Positions 1-9,040 are shown, counted from the stretch's first letter. The stretch is 64,000 nucleotides of DNA from Lacticaseibacillus pabuli (GCF_028736235.1 NZ_CP117884.1:2480001-2544000), one strand, 5' to 3'. A program made the numbers and translations. The notes: generated by a model not told the origin, from the sequence alone.

Positions 1-127
1 GTTTGAAGTTGCCCATATGGTGCATGTGGTCCATTCCTGCCATGTCGCCCGTATCATGGTCCATCTTCATGTGATCCATGTGGCCCATGTCGTGGTTCAT
101 ACCGGCCATGTTGTCGTCTTGTGCCAT
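1..127 (-). CDS. copB: Copper-translocating P-type ATPase (CopB-like), N-terminal 42 residues only
   Basis: The reading frame starts at an ATG at 125-127, behind a GAGAGGGG ribosome site, and leaves the window at base 1. The visible 42 residues hold 11 Met and 7 His in short MxxM, HM and MDHM clusters and end in HHMGNFK. A Met/His-rich cytoplasmic tail followed by GNFK is typical of CopB-type copper or silver exporting P1B ATPases, which pump Cu across the cell membrane. The ATPase domains lie outside the window, so the family call rests on the tail and on the copper operators just upstream. Confidence 0.75.
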   Translation of the reverse strand, partial: MAQDDNMAGMNHDMGHMDHMKMDHDTGDMAGMDHMHHMGNFK

Positions 128-153
128 GATAATTGCCCCTCTCGCGTTACGTT

Positions 154-203
154 TACACTTGTAAATTACAAATATAGCTTAACACAAGATTTACAATTGT
201 CAA
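154..203 (-). promoter_or_regulatory. Cop-box operator region upstream of copB
   Basis: TACACTTGTA at 154-163 matches the CopY operator consensus TACAnnTGTA exactly. TACAATTGTC at 192-201 matches with one change and overlaps a TTGACA (minus strand, 198-203) that could be a -35 box; the best -10-like string, TATATT, is not ideally spaced. CopY-type repressors bind such paired sites and release DNA when Cu(I) is high. No copY gene is visible in the window, so it may lie beyond copB or elsewhere. Confidence 0.7.
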
Positions 204-273
204 CGTACACCCAATAAATAACCACAGCGTGTATACTGTAGTTATAAATCTTTCTTATCGTAGGAGGCAGCTC

Positions 274-930
274 ATGTCAAAAGATCGACTCAATGCGATT
301 AGTGATGGTGTTTTCGCCATCCTGCTGACCATCTTGATTCTGGAATTCAAACCCGAAACTATTCGGCCAGGGACACTGGGGATGAACCTGGTGCACCAGT
401 GGCCGCTCATGGTGATGTACTTGCTTTCCTACTTCTACGTGGGCACGAGCTGGCTGTTCCACCACGACTACTTTCAGTACGTCGAGCGGACCAACCGGAC
501 GCTCAACATCCTGAACCTGGTCGTCCTGTTCGCCGTCACCCTGATTAACTATGCCATGGTGCTCGTCATCGAGGCCCTGACCAACGGCAACAACGCCGAC
601 ATTCGCGTGGCGTTCATTGCTTATGACCTCGTCGCCATTTTCATCTCCGCCGCGTTCCTGATTTTGTACCGGTACCTGGAGCGTCACCCCGAGCTCAACG
701 CGCTGAAGGGTATCAAGACGCACTACAACCGGATTCGCATGGACCCCGCGCGCAGTGTCGCCATCTACGTCCTCTCCATCGTCGCCTCGTTCTTCTCCGT
801 CGTGGCGGCGGGACTGCTGCTAATCGCCGGCGTTATTTTCCATTTCGCCGCGAACCTGCGTTTCAGCAAGGTCGTGCACACCGGTTTCGTGCAAAAGCAC
901 AAGATTAAGGAAGGACACGAAGAAATTTAG
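274..930 (+). CDS. TMEM175/DUF1211-family membrane protein, putative potassium channel
   Basis: The 218-residue protein starts at ATG 274, eight bases past AGGAGG (262-267); a TATACT -10 lies at 232-237. The N terminus RLNAISDGVFAILLTILILE carries the FSD/SDGVFA signature of the bacterial TMEM175 family. About six hydrophobic helices span residues 10-200, so it sits in the cell membrane. TMEM175 homologues conduct K+, but I infer transport here only from family membership. It is divergent from copB and probably monocistronic, with a terminator straight after it. Confidence 0.75.
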   Translation: MSKDRLNAISDGVFAILLTILILEFKPETIRPGTLGMNLVHQWPLMVMYLLSYFYVGTSWLFHHDYFQYVERTNRTLNILNLVVLFAVTLINYAMVLVIEALTNGNNADIRVAFIAYDLVAIFISAAFLILYRYLERHPELNALKGIKTHYNRIRMDPARSVAIYVLSIVASFFSVVAAGLLLIAGVIFHFAANLRFSKVVHTGFVQKHKIKEGHEEI

Positions 931-936
931 CGTAAC

Positions 937-985
937 TCAAATAGGGCTGGCTACTCGTATCTACAGGTAGCCAGCCTTTTTGAGT
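937..985. terminator. Bidirectional intrinsic terminator
   Basis: A perfect 10-bp stem, 945-954 with 967-976, has flanking CTCAAA/TTTTTGAG that gives U-tracts in both directions. It serves the convergent genes at 274-930 (+) and 990-1208 (-). Confidence 0.85.
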
Positions 986-989
986 GTCA

Positions 990-1208
990 TCACTTACCCT
1001 GCCTGTTCATACGGCGCCGTTGTCGGTGAATCGCTAAACCGGCACCAACCAACAAATAGAATGGGTAGGCAAAAAGCGCGACGACACAAATCAACGTGAT
1101 GACATCGAACATTTGCGGCATTGCGAACTTGGACCAGATCACAACAACTGCCAAAACGAGCACAAACATAACGTCGCGAGTGCGGAGCTTCCAATTCAAA
1201 GTTTGCAT
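990..1208 (-). CDS. Small membrane protein of unknown function
   Basis: The protein has 72 residues. The ATG at 1206-1208 is preferred over the in-frame GTG at 1217 because AAGGGG lies about nine bases upstream of the ATG. Two hydrophobic helices, roughly residues 11-30 and 35-58, are followed by a basic tail (HRQRRRMNRQGK), so the C terminus is probably cytoplasmic. No domain is recognised. It lies between the purA terminator and a bidirectional terminator and has its own transcript. Confidence 0.6.
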   Translation of the reverse strand: MQTLNWKLRTRDVMFVLVLAVVVIWSKFAMPQMFDVITLICVVALFAYPFYLLVGAGLAIHRQRRRMNRQGK

Positions 1209-1320
1209 GGTGACCACCCCTTACTAAAGCGTCAACGTCTGCCGGACCACCTTAATTTTACTGCCAGTTGTTTGTGAAAGATACAGTTTTAATACTGTGT
1301 CAAGACATTATTTTGGAGTA

Positions 1321-1353
1321 AAAAAACCGGCCGTTGTTAGGCACAACGGCCGG
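1321..1353 (-). terminator. purA terminator
   Basis: An 11-bp perfect stem (1327-1337 with 1343-1353) is followed on the minus strand by a T-run. It starts 12 bases after the purA stop. Confidence 0.9.
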
Positions 1354-1364
1354 TTGTCATCTGA

Positions 1365-2654
1365 TTACTTATCCCAAATGTTTTGCAAAACGTTCGTCTG
1401 GTCGCGATCTGGACCGACACTGAAGGTCAGCAGGTCCACGCCGATGAGCTCAGCAATTCGCTTGGTGTAGTTCCGGGCAGCTTCTGGCAGGTCAGCCAGC
1501 GTCTTGGCACCCGTGATGTCTTCCGTCCAGCCCGGCATGTCTTCGTAAACTGGCTTGCAGTCGGCCAGTTCCTTCAGGGATGCGGGGAACCGCTTGATGA
1601 TTTCACCATCTGGCTTCTCGTAGGCCGTGCAGATGCGCAAGGTGTCGAGGCCGGTCAGCACATCAATCGAGTTGATGCACAGGTCGGTTACGCCGGCAAC
1701 GCGCTTGGCGTGGTTCACCACAACGGCGTCAAACCAGCCAATGCGGCGTGGGCGACCCGTGACGGTTCCAAATTCATGACCGGCGTTACGGATAAAGTCA
1801 CCCGTTGCGTTGTTCAGCTCGGTTGGGAATGGGCCATCCCCAACGCGGGACGTGTAAGCCTTGGCCACACCAACGACGCGGTCGATGCGGGAAGCACCGA
1901 CACCGGTACCGGTCGAGACCCCACCAGCTGGGTTGGAAGAGGTGACGAATGGGTAGGTCCCCTGGTCGATATCCAGCATGATGCCCTGCGCACCTTCAAA
2001 GAGCACGTTCTCGCCGTTATCGATGGCATCATTCAGCACAACAGAGGTATCCACAACGTACTTCGCGAGTTCCTGCCCGTACTGGTAGTATTCGTCGAAA
2101 ATATCGGCGAAGTTCAAGGGCTCGTGGTCGTATACCTTCGTCAGCTGGATGTTCTTTTCAGCCAGGTTGGTCTTGAGCTTGTCGGCAAAAGTGTCCTTTT
2201 CGAGCAGATCCGCAAAGCGAATGCCAACACGACCAGCCTTGTCCATGTAGGCTGGGCCGATCCCGTGACCAGTCGTCCCAATCTTGCCGTCACCCTTTGC
2301 GGCTTCCTGGAGCTTGTCCAGCAGGATGTGGTAAGGCAGGATGACCTGCGCACGATCGCTGATCCGCAGGTTGTCACCCGTCACGCCCTGCTCATGCAGA
2401 CGGCCGAGTTCTTCAACCAGGCTCTTCGGGTTCACCACCACACCGTTGCCGATAACAGACAGCTGTTCGGGGTAAAGAATGCCGGATGGTACCAGCTGCA
2501 ACTTGTAGACCTGACCGTTTGCGTGAATCGTGTGGCCCGCGTTGTCACCGCCCTGGTAACGTGACGTGATTTTGGCGCCGCGGCTCATGAAGTCGGTAAT
2601 CTTACCCTTACCTTCGTCGCCCCACTGTGTCCCAACGATTACTACTGTACCCAT
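1365..2654 (-). CDS. purA: Adenylosuccinate synthetase
   Basis: PurA joins IMP and aspartate at the cost of GTP to give adenylosuccinate, the first committed step from IMP to AMP. The 429-residue length is normal for bacteria. The N-terminal GTP loop [11 protein letters not shown] is at residues 8-18. Catalytic Asp13 is in that loop and His41 lies in NAGHT. Other hallmarks are [11 protein letters not shown] and, further on, the Arg-rich [11 protein letters not shown] segment. ATG 2654 follows GGAAGAGG. It is transcribed alone and ends in a strong terminator. A PurBox in the upstream gap suggests control by PurR. Confidence 0.98.
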   Translation of the reverse strand: MGTVVIVGTQWGDEGKGKITDFMSRGAKITSRYQGGDNAGHTIHANGQVYKLQLVPSGILYPEQLSVIGNGVVVNPKSLVEELGRLHEQGVTGDNLRISDRAQVILPYHILLDKLQEAAKGDGKIGTTGHGIGPAYMDKAGRVGIRFADLLEKDTFADKLKTNLAEKNIQLTKVYDHEPLNFADIFDEYYQYGQELAKYVVDTSVVLNDAIDNGENVLFEGAQGIMLDIDQGTYPFVTSSNPAGGVSTGTGVGASRIDRVVGVAKAYTSRVGDGPFPTELNNATGDFIRNAGHEFGTVTGRPRRIGWFDAVVVNHAKRVAGVTDLCINSIDVLTGLDTLRICTAYEKPDGEIIKRFPASLKELADCKPVYEDMPGWTEDITGAKTLADLPEAARNYTKRIAELIGVDLLTFSVGPDRDQTNVLQNIWDK

Positions 2655-2717
2655 TTGAATACCTCTTCCTAAATATTGACCTAAACGTCTTTTTTAACCT
2701 TAATTATGATAGCAATG

Positions 2718-2844
2718 TTTCCGAACGAACACAACGGGTATTCCGATTTTTGTGCGTGTTTATTTGCCGAATAACGTCATTTTCTTGTAAATTACTGAAA
2801 ATATGGCGTAGCATTCTGTAAAAAGTGGAATAATGTTCGGATTT
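2718..2844. promoter_or_regulatory. PurBox-containing promoter region between purA and the response regulator gene
   Basis: On the minus strand, bases 2832-2844 read AAATCCGAACATT, a full match to the PurR box AWWWCCGAACWWT. A weaker CCGAAC core lies on the plus strand at 2722-2727, closer to purA. PurR of Gram-positive bacteria binds such boxes and responds to PRPP. The core matches are seen; the assignment to purA control is inferred. Confidence 0.6.
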
Positions 2845-2891
2845 AGCACAAACTGCTACACTGTAAGTATTAAGACCACGGAGGAGATCAC

Positions 2892-3581
2892 ATGCAGAAG
2901 ATAGTTATCGTGGAAGACGACCAGGTGATTGCACAGACGATAGGTCAATACCTCGCGCAATGGGGGTTCGAAACGGCCACCATCAGCGATTTTGCGCACG
3001 TCGATACCGCGGTGGCGACGGCTAAACCGAACCTGGTGCTCATGGACATCAAACTTCCCTTCTTCAACGGCTTCCACTGGCTGCAAAGCATTCGCCGGGT
3101 CTCGGCTGTGCCAGTGATTTTCCTGACCAGCGCGAGTGACGACACGAACCTGGTGATGGCCATGAACATGGGCGCCGACGACTTTCTGACCAAGCCAATC
3201 GAGTTGCCGGTCCTGCTTGCCAAGATCCAGGGCCTGCTGCGGCGGACCTACGAATACCAGACCAGCCAGGACGGTGTTTACACCAGCGGCCCGTTCACCC
3301 TCCAATCACTGGACAATCGCGTCACCAGCGACGGTACCGCCATCGACCTATCGCCAACCGAAACGCGCATCTTGCGGCTGCTCTTTGCATCGCCGGGTCA
3401 GGTGGTGAGCCGTGAAGACATCATCACCCGGCTCTGGGAAAACGACGCCTTTGTGGATCAGAATACGCTCGCAGTGACGATGACGCGGTTGCGCCAGAAA
3501 GTCAGCGGCATTGGCCTGGATAAGGCTATCCAAACCGTGCGCGGGCAAGGCTTCCGATTGGGGGCTGACGTGGATGCGTAA
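2892..3581 (+). CDS. OmpR/PhoB-family response regulator, BceR-like
   Basis: The 229-residue protein has a receiver domain (about 1-115) with acidic pocket Glu8/Asp9/Asp10, phospho-acceptor Asp52, Thr79 and Lys101. A winged-helix DNA-binding domain follows (about 130-225, with LSPTETRILRLL and a TRLRQKV recognition region). It overlaps the kinase gene by 8 bases and sits upstream of a BceAB-like transporter. In this family the transporter senses peptide antibiotics and passes the signal to the kinase. The inferred output is activation of the downstream ABC genes through the operator at 4564-4577. Confidence 0.93.
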   Translation: MQKIVIVEDDQVIAQTIGQYLAQWGFETATISDFAHVDTAVATAKPNLVLMDIKLPFFNGFHWLQSIRRVSAVPVIFLTSASDDTNLVMAMNMGADDFLTKPIELPVLLAKIQGLLRRTYEYQTSQDGVYTSGPFTLQSLDNRVTSDGTAIDLSPTETRILRLLFASPGQVVSREDIITRLWENDAFVDQNTLAVTMTRLRQKVSGIGLDKAIQTVRGQGFRLGADVDA

Positions 3582-4548
3582 TTTGCGTGCCTACTTGCAC
3601 AGCCGCCTGCTGGTGTGGGGGCTGTTGCTCATCGGCTACGGCGTCCTCGCGTCTGTGCTCCTGCTGGAAGACGCCAGTTTAACCATTCTGGCCGACACCG
3701 CAGTATTTACAGCTGCCTGCATGATACCGCTACTGGCCGTCGACGCTGCGCGCTGGCTCCGGCAACTGCGCGACCTGCAGCGTCTGGGCCCCTCCGACAC
3801 GCTGGCCGACTTGCCGCCGGTGCACAACGCCCAGGCACGGGAATACTTGCGTCTGCTCACCGCCAAGGAGCACGAGCGCCAGGACGCCGTCATGCGGGCC
3901 CAGACGCAGACCAAGAACATCAGCGACCAGTTTGCGCTCTGGAGTCATCAGATGAAGACACCCCTCGCCGCGTTAGACCTGCTGATGCAAGTGGAACCCG
4001 TCGACCGCAAGACCGCGCGCACCGAGATTGCGAGCATTAACCGTTACGTCAAAATGATGCTCACCTTCGTCAAACTCAGCGACGTGAATACGGACCTTGT
4101 GTTCACCAAGATGCCGCTCAAGCCCCTGGTAACCAAGACGGTGCGCCAACTTGCTACCTTATTCATCGGCCGCAATCTAACGGTCACGGTCAATGCACTA
4201 CCCACCGTCATCAGCGATAGTCAGTGGCTCGGCTTTATCCTGGAGCAACTGCTGACTAACGCCGCGAAGTACACCAATCAAGGCGGCGTCACGGTTGGCT
4301 GGCAGGGCGATGCGCTCACCATTACGGACACAGGGATTGGCATCATGGCCAGCGACCTCCCCCGCCTGTTTGAGCCCGGCTACTCTGGCTACAACGGCCG
4401 GGCCACCGAAAAAGCGAGCGGTCTCGGCCTGTATATGAGCAAAACCATTGCCGACCGGATGGGACTCAAGCTCACGGTCACGTCACAGGTTGGTCAGGGT
4501 ACCACGGTTGCCGTCCACTTTGCCCAGCAGCAATGGCGCACAGAATGA
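3574..4548 (+). CDS. Intramembrane-sensing histidine kinase, BceS-like
   Basis: The 324-residue kinase starts at ATG 3574, inside the end of the regulator gene. Two membrane helices (about 11-31 and 36-56) have almost no extracellular loop, which is the BceS layout. The dimerisation motif ALWSHQMKTPLAAL puts the phosphorylated His at residue 125. The N box (TNAAKYT, Asn229), the DTGIGI motif and SGLGLY form the ATPase domain. With no sensor loop it is expected to depend on the neighbouring ABC permease for ligand detection. The C-terminal domain is intact. Confidence 0.93.
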   Translation: MRNLRAYLHSRLLVWGLLLIGYGVLASVLLLEDASLTILADTAVFTAACMIPLLAVDAARWLRQLRDLQRLGPSDTLADLPPVHNAQAREYLRLLTAKEHERQDAVMRAQTQTKNISDQFALWSHQMKTPLAALDLLMQVEPVDRKTARTEIASINRYVKMMLTFVKLSDVNTDLVFTKMPLKPLVTKTVRQLATLFIGRNLTVTVNALPTVISDSQWLGFILEQLLTNAAKYTNQGGVTVGWQGDALTITDTGIGIMASDLPRLFEPGYSGYNGRATEKASGLGLYMSKTIADRMGLKLTVTSQVGQGTTVAVHFAQQQWRTE

Positions 4549-4551
4549 CAA

Positions 4552-4589
4552 ATGCGGTCTACCTTACGAAACTGTAAGGTAGGCCGCAT
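4552..4589 (+). promoter_or_regulatory. Hairpin holding a BceR-like operator
   Basis: A 16-bp stem (4552-4567 with 4574-4589, one T-G pair) lies between the kinase gene and the transporter. Its tip reads TTACGAAACTGTAA (4564-4577), one base from the BceR-group operator TnACA-N4-TGTAA. It may act both as a DNA operator for the transporter promoter and as an RNA hairpin that trims read-through from the two-component genes; no long T-run follows. Confidence 0.6.
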
Positions 4590-4672
4590 CCTTGTAAGTA
4601 CCAATTGGGCTTGCTGGCAGGTACGCTTAGTGTGTTAAGAAAGTTGCACCCGCAACCATGGAGGAGTCAATC

Positions 4673-5446
4673 ATGAGTACCCTACTAGAATTAAACCAAG
4701 TTGCCAAAACCTACCACACACGCTTTAGTGCCAACACCGTTAACGCCCTGCGCGACGTGTCCTTTGAAGTCGACCGTGGCGATTACGTCGCCATTATGGG
4801 TGAATCCGGGTCGGGGAAGAGCACACTGCTCAACTTGATAGCGACCCTCGACAAACCCACTGCCGGCACCATTAAGTTAGGTGATCAAGAACTCAGCCGC
4901 ATCCCCGAACGCCGCGCCGCCAAGTTCCGCCGCGAACACCTCGGCTTCGTGTTCCAGGATTTTAACCTGCTGGACACGTTCAACGTGTTCGACAACATTG
5001 CGCTCCCACTCGTGCTGAACCGCGTGAGTGTGGGCAAAATCGAACAGCGTGTCAACGCCATTGCACCACAGCTCGGAATCGACACGATGCTCGCCAAATA
5101 TCCGTACGAGCTCTCCGGTGGTCAGCAGCAACGTGTGGCCGCAGCCCGCGCGCTCGTCACCGAGCCTGAGCTTCTGCTCGCAGATGAACCAACCGGCGCG
5201 CTGGATTCTCGAACGGCAGACGAAATGCTCAAACTTTTCGCCAGCCTGAACGCGAATGGCCAGACCATCCTCATGGTCACCCACTCCGCTGTGGCGGCTA
5301 GCCACGCCAAACGTGTGCTGTTCATCCGCGATGGCCGTATTTTCCACCAGCTATACCGTGGGGATCTCGACAACGATGGCTTACTGGAGAAAATTTCGGA
5401 CACCATGACGGCCATGCTGACGGGTAATGGACAGGAGGCGGAGTAA
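4673..5446 (+). CDS. BceA-like ABC transporter ATP-binding protein
   Basis: The 257-residue ATPase is of the MacB/LolD type. Walker A is GESGSGKST, the signature LSGGQQQR, Walker B LLLADEPTGALDS, and the H-loop lies in MVTHS. ATG 4673 has GGAGGAG six bases upstream; the ATG at 4658 has no such site. The stop overlaps the permease start by one base (TAATG), so the two are translationally coupled. Together they form a Bce-type module that senses and resists cell-wall-active peptides. Confidence 0.93.
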   Translation: MSTLLELNQVAKTYHTRFSANTVNALRDVSFEVDRGDYVAIMGESGSGKSTLLNLIATLDKPTAGTIKLGDQELSRIPERRAAKFRREHLGFVFQDFNLLDTFNVFDNIALPLVLNRVSVGKIEQRVNAIAPQLGIDTMLAKYPYELSGGQQQRVAAARALVTEPELLLADEPTGALDSRTADEMLKLFASLNANGQTILMVTHSAVAASHAKRVLFIRDGRIFHQLYRGDLDNDGLLEKISDTMTAMLTGNGQEAE

Positions 5447-7464
5447 TGTTCTACTTACGCCTCGCCGCGAACAATATTCGCGCCAATAAACGCATCTTCG
5501 TGCCGTTTCTCATCGCGACCACGTTCCTCACCGTGATGAACGTGGTCATGATGACCTCTTATTTTAGCGCAAACAGCATGTTTCAGCAGTCGAGCGACAG
5601 TACGCAAGCGGCTGCAGCACAACTGTTCATGTTCGGTGCCATGCTGATGGCAGGCTTTTCCGTCATCATCGCGTGGTACGCCAACAGTTTTCTGCTCAAG
5701 CAGCGTACCAGACAGTTAGCAACCTACAATGTCATCGGCTTCGGTAAAATGGGGCTGTGGCGCATGGTCACCGGTGAATTATTCCTATCATTTATCGTGA
5801 CCGTCGTGCTTGGCAGTGTGTTTGGCGCAGCCTTTTCGCGTTTGACTTACTTGTTGTTGCGCAAAATCCTGTACCTGCCGCAGTCTTTGAATTTCGGAAT
5901 TAATCCCGTGCCAATTCTGTTGACCATCGTCCTCATGTTGGCCATCTTCATCTGGTTACTAATCCTCGACAGCATCTGGCTTGCCCGGCACCGCCCAATT
6001 GAAATGCTCCGCGATGCGAGCGCCGGCGAACGCGAACCCAAGACCCGCTGGTTGATGCTGATTTTCGGTATTCTCACACTCGGTGCGGGTTACACCATCG
6101 CCATCGCGATAACGAAGCCACTCGCTGCCTTCCAATACTTCCTCATTGCCGTCGCCCTCGTCATTGTCGGTACCTACGCCCTGTTCATTGCAGGCTCCGT
6201 CTTCATTTTCAAGTGGCTACGCAAGCGAAAACATTACTACTACCAGCCCGCGCACTTCATCAACACGTCGAACATGATTCACCGCATGCGCCAAAATGGG
6301 ACCGGACTGGCCTCGATTGCCGTTCTCGCCACGATGACACTGGTGACTCTCGCCACGACGTTCACCCTTTACGCCGGCGTAGACCAGATTGTGAAGATTG
6401 AAAATCCAGCCGACGTCAGTTACATGCTGTGGATGAAGCAAGGCAAACCGGTTCACGAGAAGGCCGTTAACCAGTTTGTCGCGCAAGCCGCGGCCAAGCA
6501 CCACGTCACGCTCAACAAACGCACAACGATCATTAAAGAGGGTACCCAGCCAACCGTTGTGATCCAGAACCGGATTCGTAAAGCCACAAACGCTGATTAC
6601 GTGCGCCTCACTGGACCAGCGGACGGTATGAGTTCAACGGATTTCCTGACGTTTGAACACTACAAGCTGATCCGACCGAATGCGAAGGCCCTAGCAGCAA
6701 ATGAAGTGCTCTTCGCCACCTCGAACCCGCAACGGCCGCATACCTTACATTTCGGCAAACTCACTTACCACGTCCGGTCGGTCAAGATGCTGCCATACGT
6801 GTCCCAAAATCCTGCAAATCCGACGAGCCTGCTGGTCTTTGCCAATGTCCAGCAACTGCTCCGGGCCACGGACCAGATTGGCATCAAGACCACTAAGCAG
6901 GAACAACCGCTCTTTGCGCAGACCTTTGTCTACCTCGACGTGAGCGGTACGCAAAAGAACCAGCGCGCCTTCACCACGGCCTTGCAAAAGAGTCGCCTTG
7001 CCACCAAGGGACAGCTCAACATGCCCATCTCGCGCGCGACGTCACGCCTGGCAGTCCTGCAGTGGATGAGTTCATTTCTCTTCATGGGCATCCTGCTCGG
7101 GCTGATGTTCATTATGTCCACGGCACTAATCCTGTACTACAAGCAAATTTCGGAAGGTCTCGCCGACGTCAAACGCTACGCCGTCCTGCAGCAAGTCGGC
7201 CTGAGCCGTGATGAGGTGAAGCGCACGATTAACAGTCAGTTACTGACGCTGTTCTACGTGCCACTCGTTGTTGCCGCCATCCACACCTTCGTTGCCGCAC
7301 CGTTCGTCCACCGCATTCTGACGATGTTCGGTCTCAGTAACGGCCGTTTCTACCTAGAAGTCATCGGCGGCACCCTCGCCGTTTTCGCCCTCGTCTACAT
7401 CCTGATTTACCGGGCAACGAGTAACGTTTACTTCCGAATTGTCTCGGGAGCCAAGCGTCAATAA
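5446..7464 (+). CDS. BceB-like FtsX-family ABC permease
   Basis: The 672-residue permease has ten predicted membrane helices. It has the Bce pattern of a large extracellular domain, here about residues 310-520, between the seventh and eighth helices. In this family that domain holds the peptide-binding site and helps set specificity. FtsX-type segments lie near residues 60-180 and 545-665. The gene starts within the ATPase stop codon. The actual peptide cannot be told from sequence; bacitracin, nisin-like and lipid II-binding peptides are possible. Confidence 0.92.
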   Translation: MFYLRLAANNIRANKRIFVPFLIATTFLTVMNVVMMTSYFSANSMFQQSSDSTQAAAAQLFMFGAMLMAGFSVIIAWYANSFLLKQRTRQLATYNVIGFGKMGLWRMVTGELFLSFIVTVVLGSVFGAAFSRLTYLLLRKILYLPQSLNFGINPVPILLTIVLMLAIFIWLLILDSIWLARHRPIEMLRDASAGEREPKTRWLMLIFGILTLGAGYTIAIAITKPLAAFQYFLIAVALVIVGTYALFIAGSVFIFKWLRKRKHYYYQPAHFINTSNMIHRMRQNGTGLASIAVLATMTLVTLATTFTLYAGVDQIVKIENPADVSYMLWMKQGKPVHEKAVNQFVAQAAAKHHVTLNKRTTIIKEGTQPTVVIQNRIRKATNADYVRLTGPADGMSSTDFLTFEHYKLIRPNAKALAANEVLFATSNPQRPHTLHFGKLTYHVRSVKMLPYVSQNPANPTSLLVFANVQQLLRATDQIGIKTTKQEQPLFAQTFVYLDVSGTQKNQRAFTTALQKSRLATKGQLNMPISRATSRLAVLQWMSSFLFMGILLGLMFIMSTALILYYKQISEGLADVKRYAVLQQVGLSRDEVKRTINSQLLTLFYVPLVVAAIHTFVAAPFVHRILTMFGLSNGRFYLEVIGGTLAVFALVYILIYRATSNVYFRIVSGAKRQ

Positions 7465-7475
7465 TCGGAGTCCCA

Positions 7476-7507
7476 GCGACCTGCGCACACGCGTGGGTCG
7501 TTTTTTT
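7476..7507 (+). terminator. Terminator of the BceAB-like operon
   Basis: GCGACC...GGTCGT form the stem base, with an inner GCGC/GCGT, followed by seven T residues. Confidence 0.8.
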
Positions 7508-7580
7508 AATTTATTATTTGTGTTAGGGCGATAATTTCTCTAATATTAAAGCTTGTGACCACAACTATTGGAGGAAGATC

Positions 7581-8189
7581 ATGCCCTACATACTACTCAC
7601 CATTGCAGTCATCGCTGGGATAGGCGGCTGGCTGCTCTGGCAACGCCAGCATCACAAATCGCGCCAGCTCGCCCTAATGCTGCTCATCATGGCCGGATTC
7701 TGCGTCGTCGTCAGTGCCTGCAGCAGTCAGCCTGCAAAGCCCACCACGCGCACCAAAACCGAGGTCGTTCAAATCGGCGTCAGCCGCCGGGACTCGGCCA
7801 AGGCTGAATCGCGCCGATTAGATGCCGAGTTTGAAAAAATTGACTCGGAGTCGGCGTCCCTAGACAGCGTCTCAAGTTCCAGCGTGGCTGCCGCCAGTTC
7901 CTCTGCCGCAGCGGCGTCTAGCGAACGTGCAGCGGCCGCAAGTGAGCAAGCTGCACAAGCCAAAGCGGCGTCATCTTCACGTGCTGCCGCGGCACGTACA
8001 GCGCACAGTGCGCCTACGAACCACGGCGACATGAACACGGGGAACACTGGCAGAATCATCGGGAATGCCAACAGCAAAATCTACCACGTTCCCGGTCAGG
8101 CTGGGTACCGCATGAACAGCAGCAACGCCGTCTACTTCAGCAGTGAAGCCGCCGCAATTGCCGCGGGTTACAGGAGGTCGAAACGATGA
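7581..8189 (+). CDS. Membrane-anchored protein with Ser/Ala-rich coil and C-terminal sunset-type domain
   Basis: The 202-residue protein starts at ATG 7581 behind GGAGGAAG. It has a first helix (about 4-20) and a second hydrophobic stretch ending in VVVSACSS (about 31-48), which could be a second helix or a lipobox-like site. A long Ser/Ala/Glu region (about 70-140) looks helical or flexible. The C terminus, GNANSKIYHVPGQAGY through AVYFSSEAAAIAAGYR, is the short module often attached to secreted nucleases in lactic acid bacteria. It overlaps the nuclease gene by 4 bases (ATGA), so the two probably act together at the cell surface. Confidence 0.7.
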   Translation: MPYILLTIAVIAGIGGWLLWQRQHHKSRQLALMLLIMAGFCVVVSACSSQPAKPTTRTKTEVVQIGVSRRDSAKAESRRLDAEFEKIDSESASLDSVSSSSVAAASSSAAAASSERAAAASEQAAQAKAASSSRAAAARTAHSAPTNHGDMNTGNTGRIIGNANSKIYHVPGQAGYRMNSSNAVYFSSEAAAIAAGYRRSKR

Positions 8190-9037
8190 ACAACATCATA
8201 AAACGGGTGTTACTCGCAACCGCCGTCCTCACCCTTGGCGTCAGTGCGACCGCGTGCGGGCAATCTGAAGCCAAGCCGGCCAAGGTCAAGGTGGTTCGCA
8301 AATACGACCGCCAGCCAGCCCACCAAGCGACGCGCATTGAGAAAAGCAACACTCGCCGCGAGAATGAACTGACCACCGCCCGCGCCGATTTGAACAAACG
8401 CGAAGCCGAGTATGCTAAGCAAACCGGCCACGGCGATGTCGCCAAGGCAGCGACGGATGATGCCGCGCTCGCCAAGCTGAACTACAGCGGGCAACAGGAA
8501 ATTACCGTCAATGATAATAAACCGGGCTTTTCTGCCGCAGATTTGAGTACTGCCAAGGGTGCCTGGGAGGCCTACAGCAACCTCGACTCGCTCAACCGCG
8601 CCGTGGCGGGTAACGCCCTACTGAACGTTTCGCTCATGCCCACCGTCAAGCGCACGGGCCAAACCTGGGATCCGACTGGATGGCATAACCGCAAGACGCG
8701 GACGGGCTGGCTGTATAACCGCAGCCACCTGATTGGCTTTCAGTTGTCAGGCGAAAACAATAACCCAAAGAACCTGATGACTGGAACGCGTAGTCTGAAC
8801 AGTCCGCTCATGCTTGTGCACGAGGACGACATTGCTTACTACCTCAAGCAGAGCGACAAGCATTACATCCGCTATGAGGTACGCCCAGTTTACCGAGGCA
8901 ATGAGCTCGTGGCGCGCGGGGTACACATGCGCGCCCAGTCCGTCGGCGACAATAACGTGAGCTTCAACGTCTACATCTTTAACGTTGAGGACGGCTACAC
9001 CATTAATTACAGTGATGGCACCAGCACCACCAATTAA
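8186..9037 (+). CDS. Secreted or lipid-anchored DNA/RNA non-specific endonuclease
   Basis: The 283-residue protein has an N-terminal signal with a lipobox-like end (VSATAC, Cys24). The nuclease domain covers about residues 105-275. Its core NRSHLIGFQLSGENNNPKNL corresponds to the DRGH/NRSH active-site motif of the EndA/NUC family, with His as catalytic base and the later Asn residues as metal ligands. Likely roles are nutrient scavenging from DNA or attack on extracellular DNA. DNA uptake, as for EndA, is possible, but no competence gene is nearby. It is co-transcribed with the preceding gene. Confidence 0.85.
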   Translation: MNNIIKRVLLATAVLTLGVSATACGQSEAKPAKVKVVRKYDRQPAHQATRIEKSNTRRENELTTARADLNKREAEYAKQTGHGDVAKAATDDAALAKLNYSGQQEITVNDNKPGFSAADLSTAKGAWEAYSNLDSLNRAVAGNALLNVSLMPTVKRTGQTWDPTGWHNRKTRTGWLYNRSHLIGFQLSGENNNPKNLMTGTRSLNSPLMLVHEDDIAYYLKQSDKHYIRYEVRPVYRGNELVARGVHMRAQSVGDNNVSFNVYIFNVEDGYTINYSDGTSTTN

Positions 9038-9040
9038 CAC

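Noticed and set aside
1383..2564. Long open frame (393 codons) on the plus strand opposite purA
   Set aside because: It is the complement of a certain gene in a GC-rich region. It has no ribosome site or recognisable domain, and the composition of its protein looks like a shadow.
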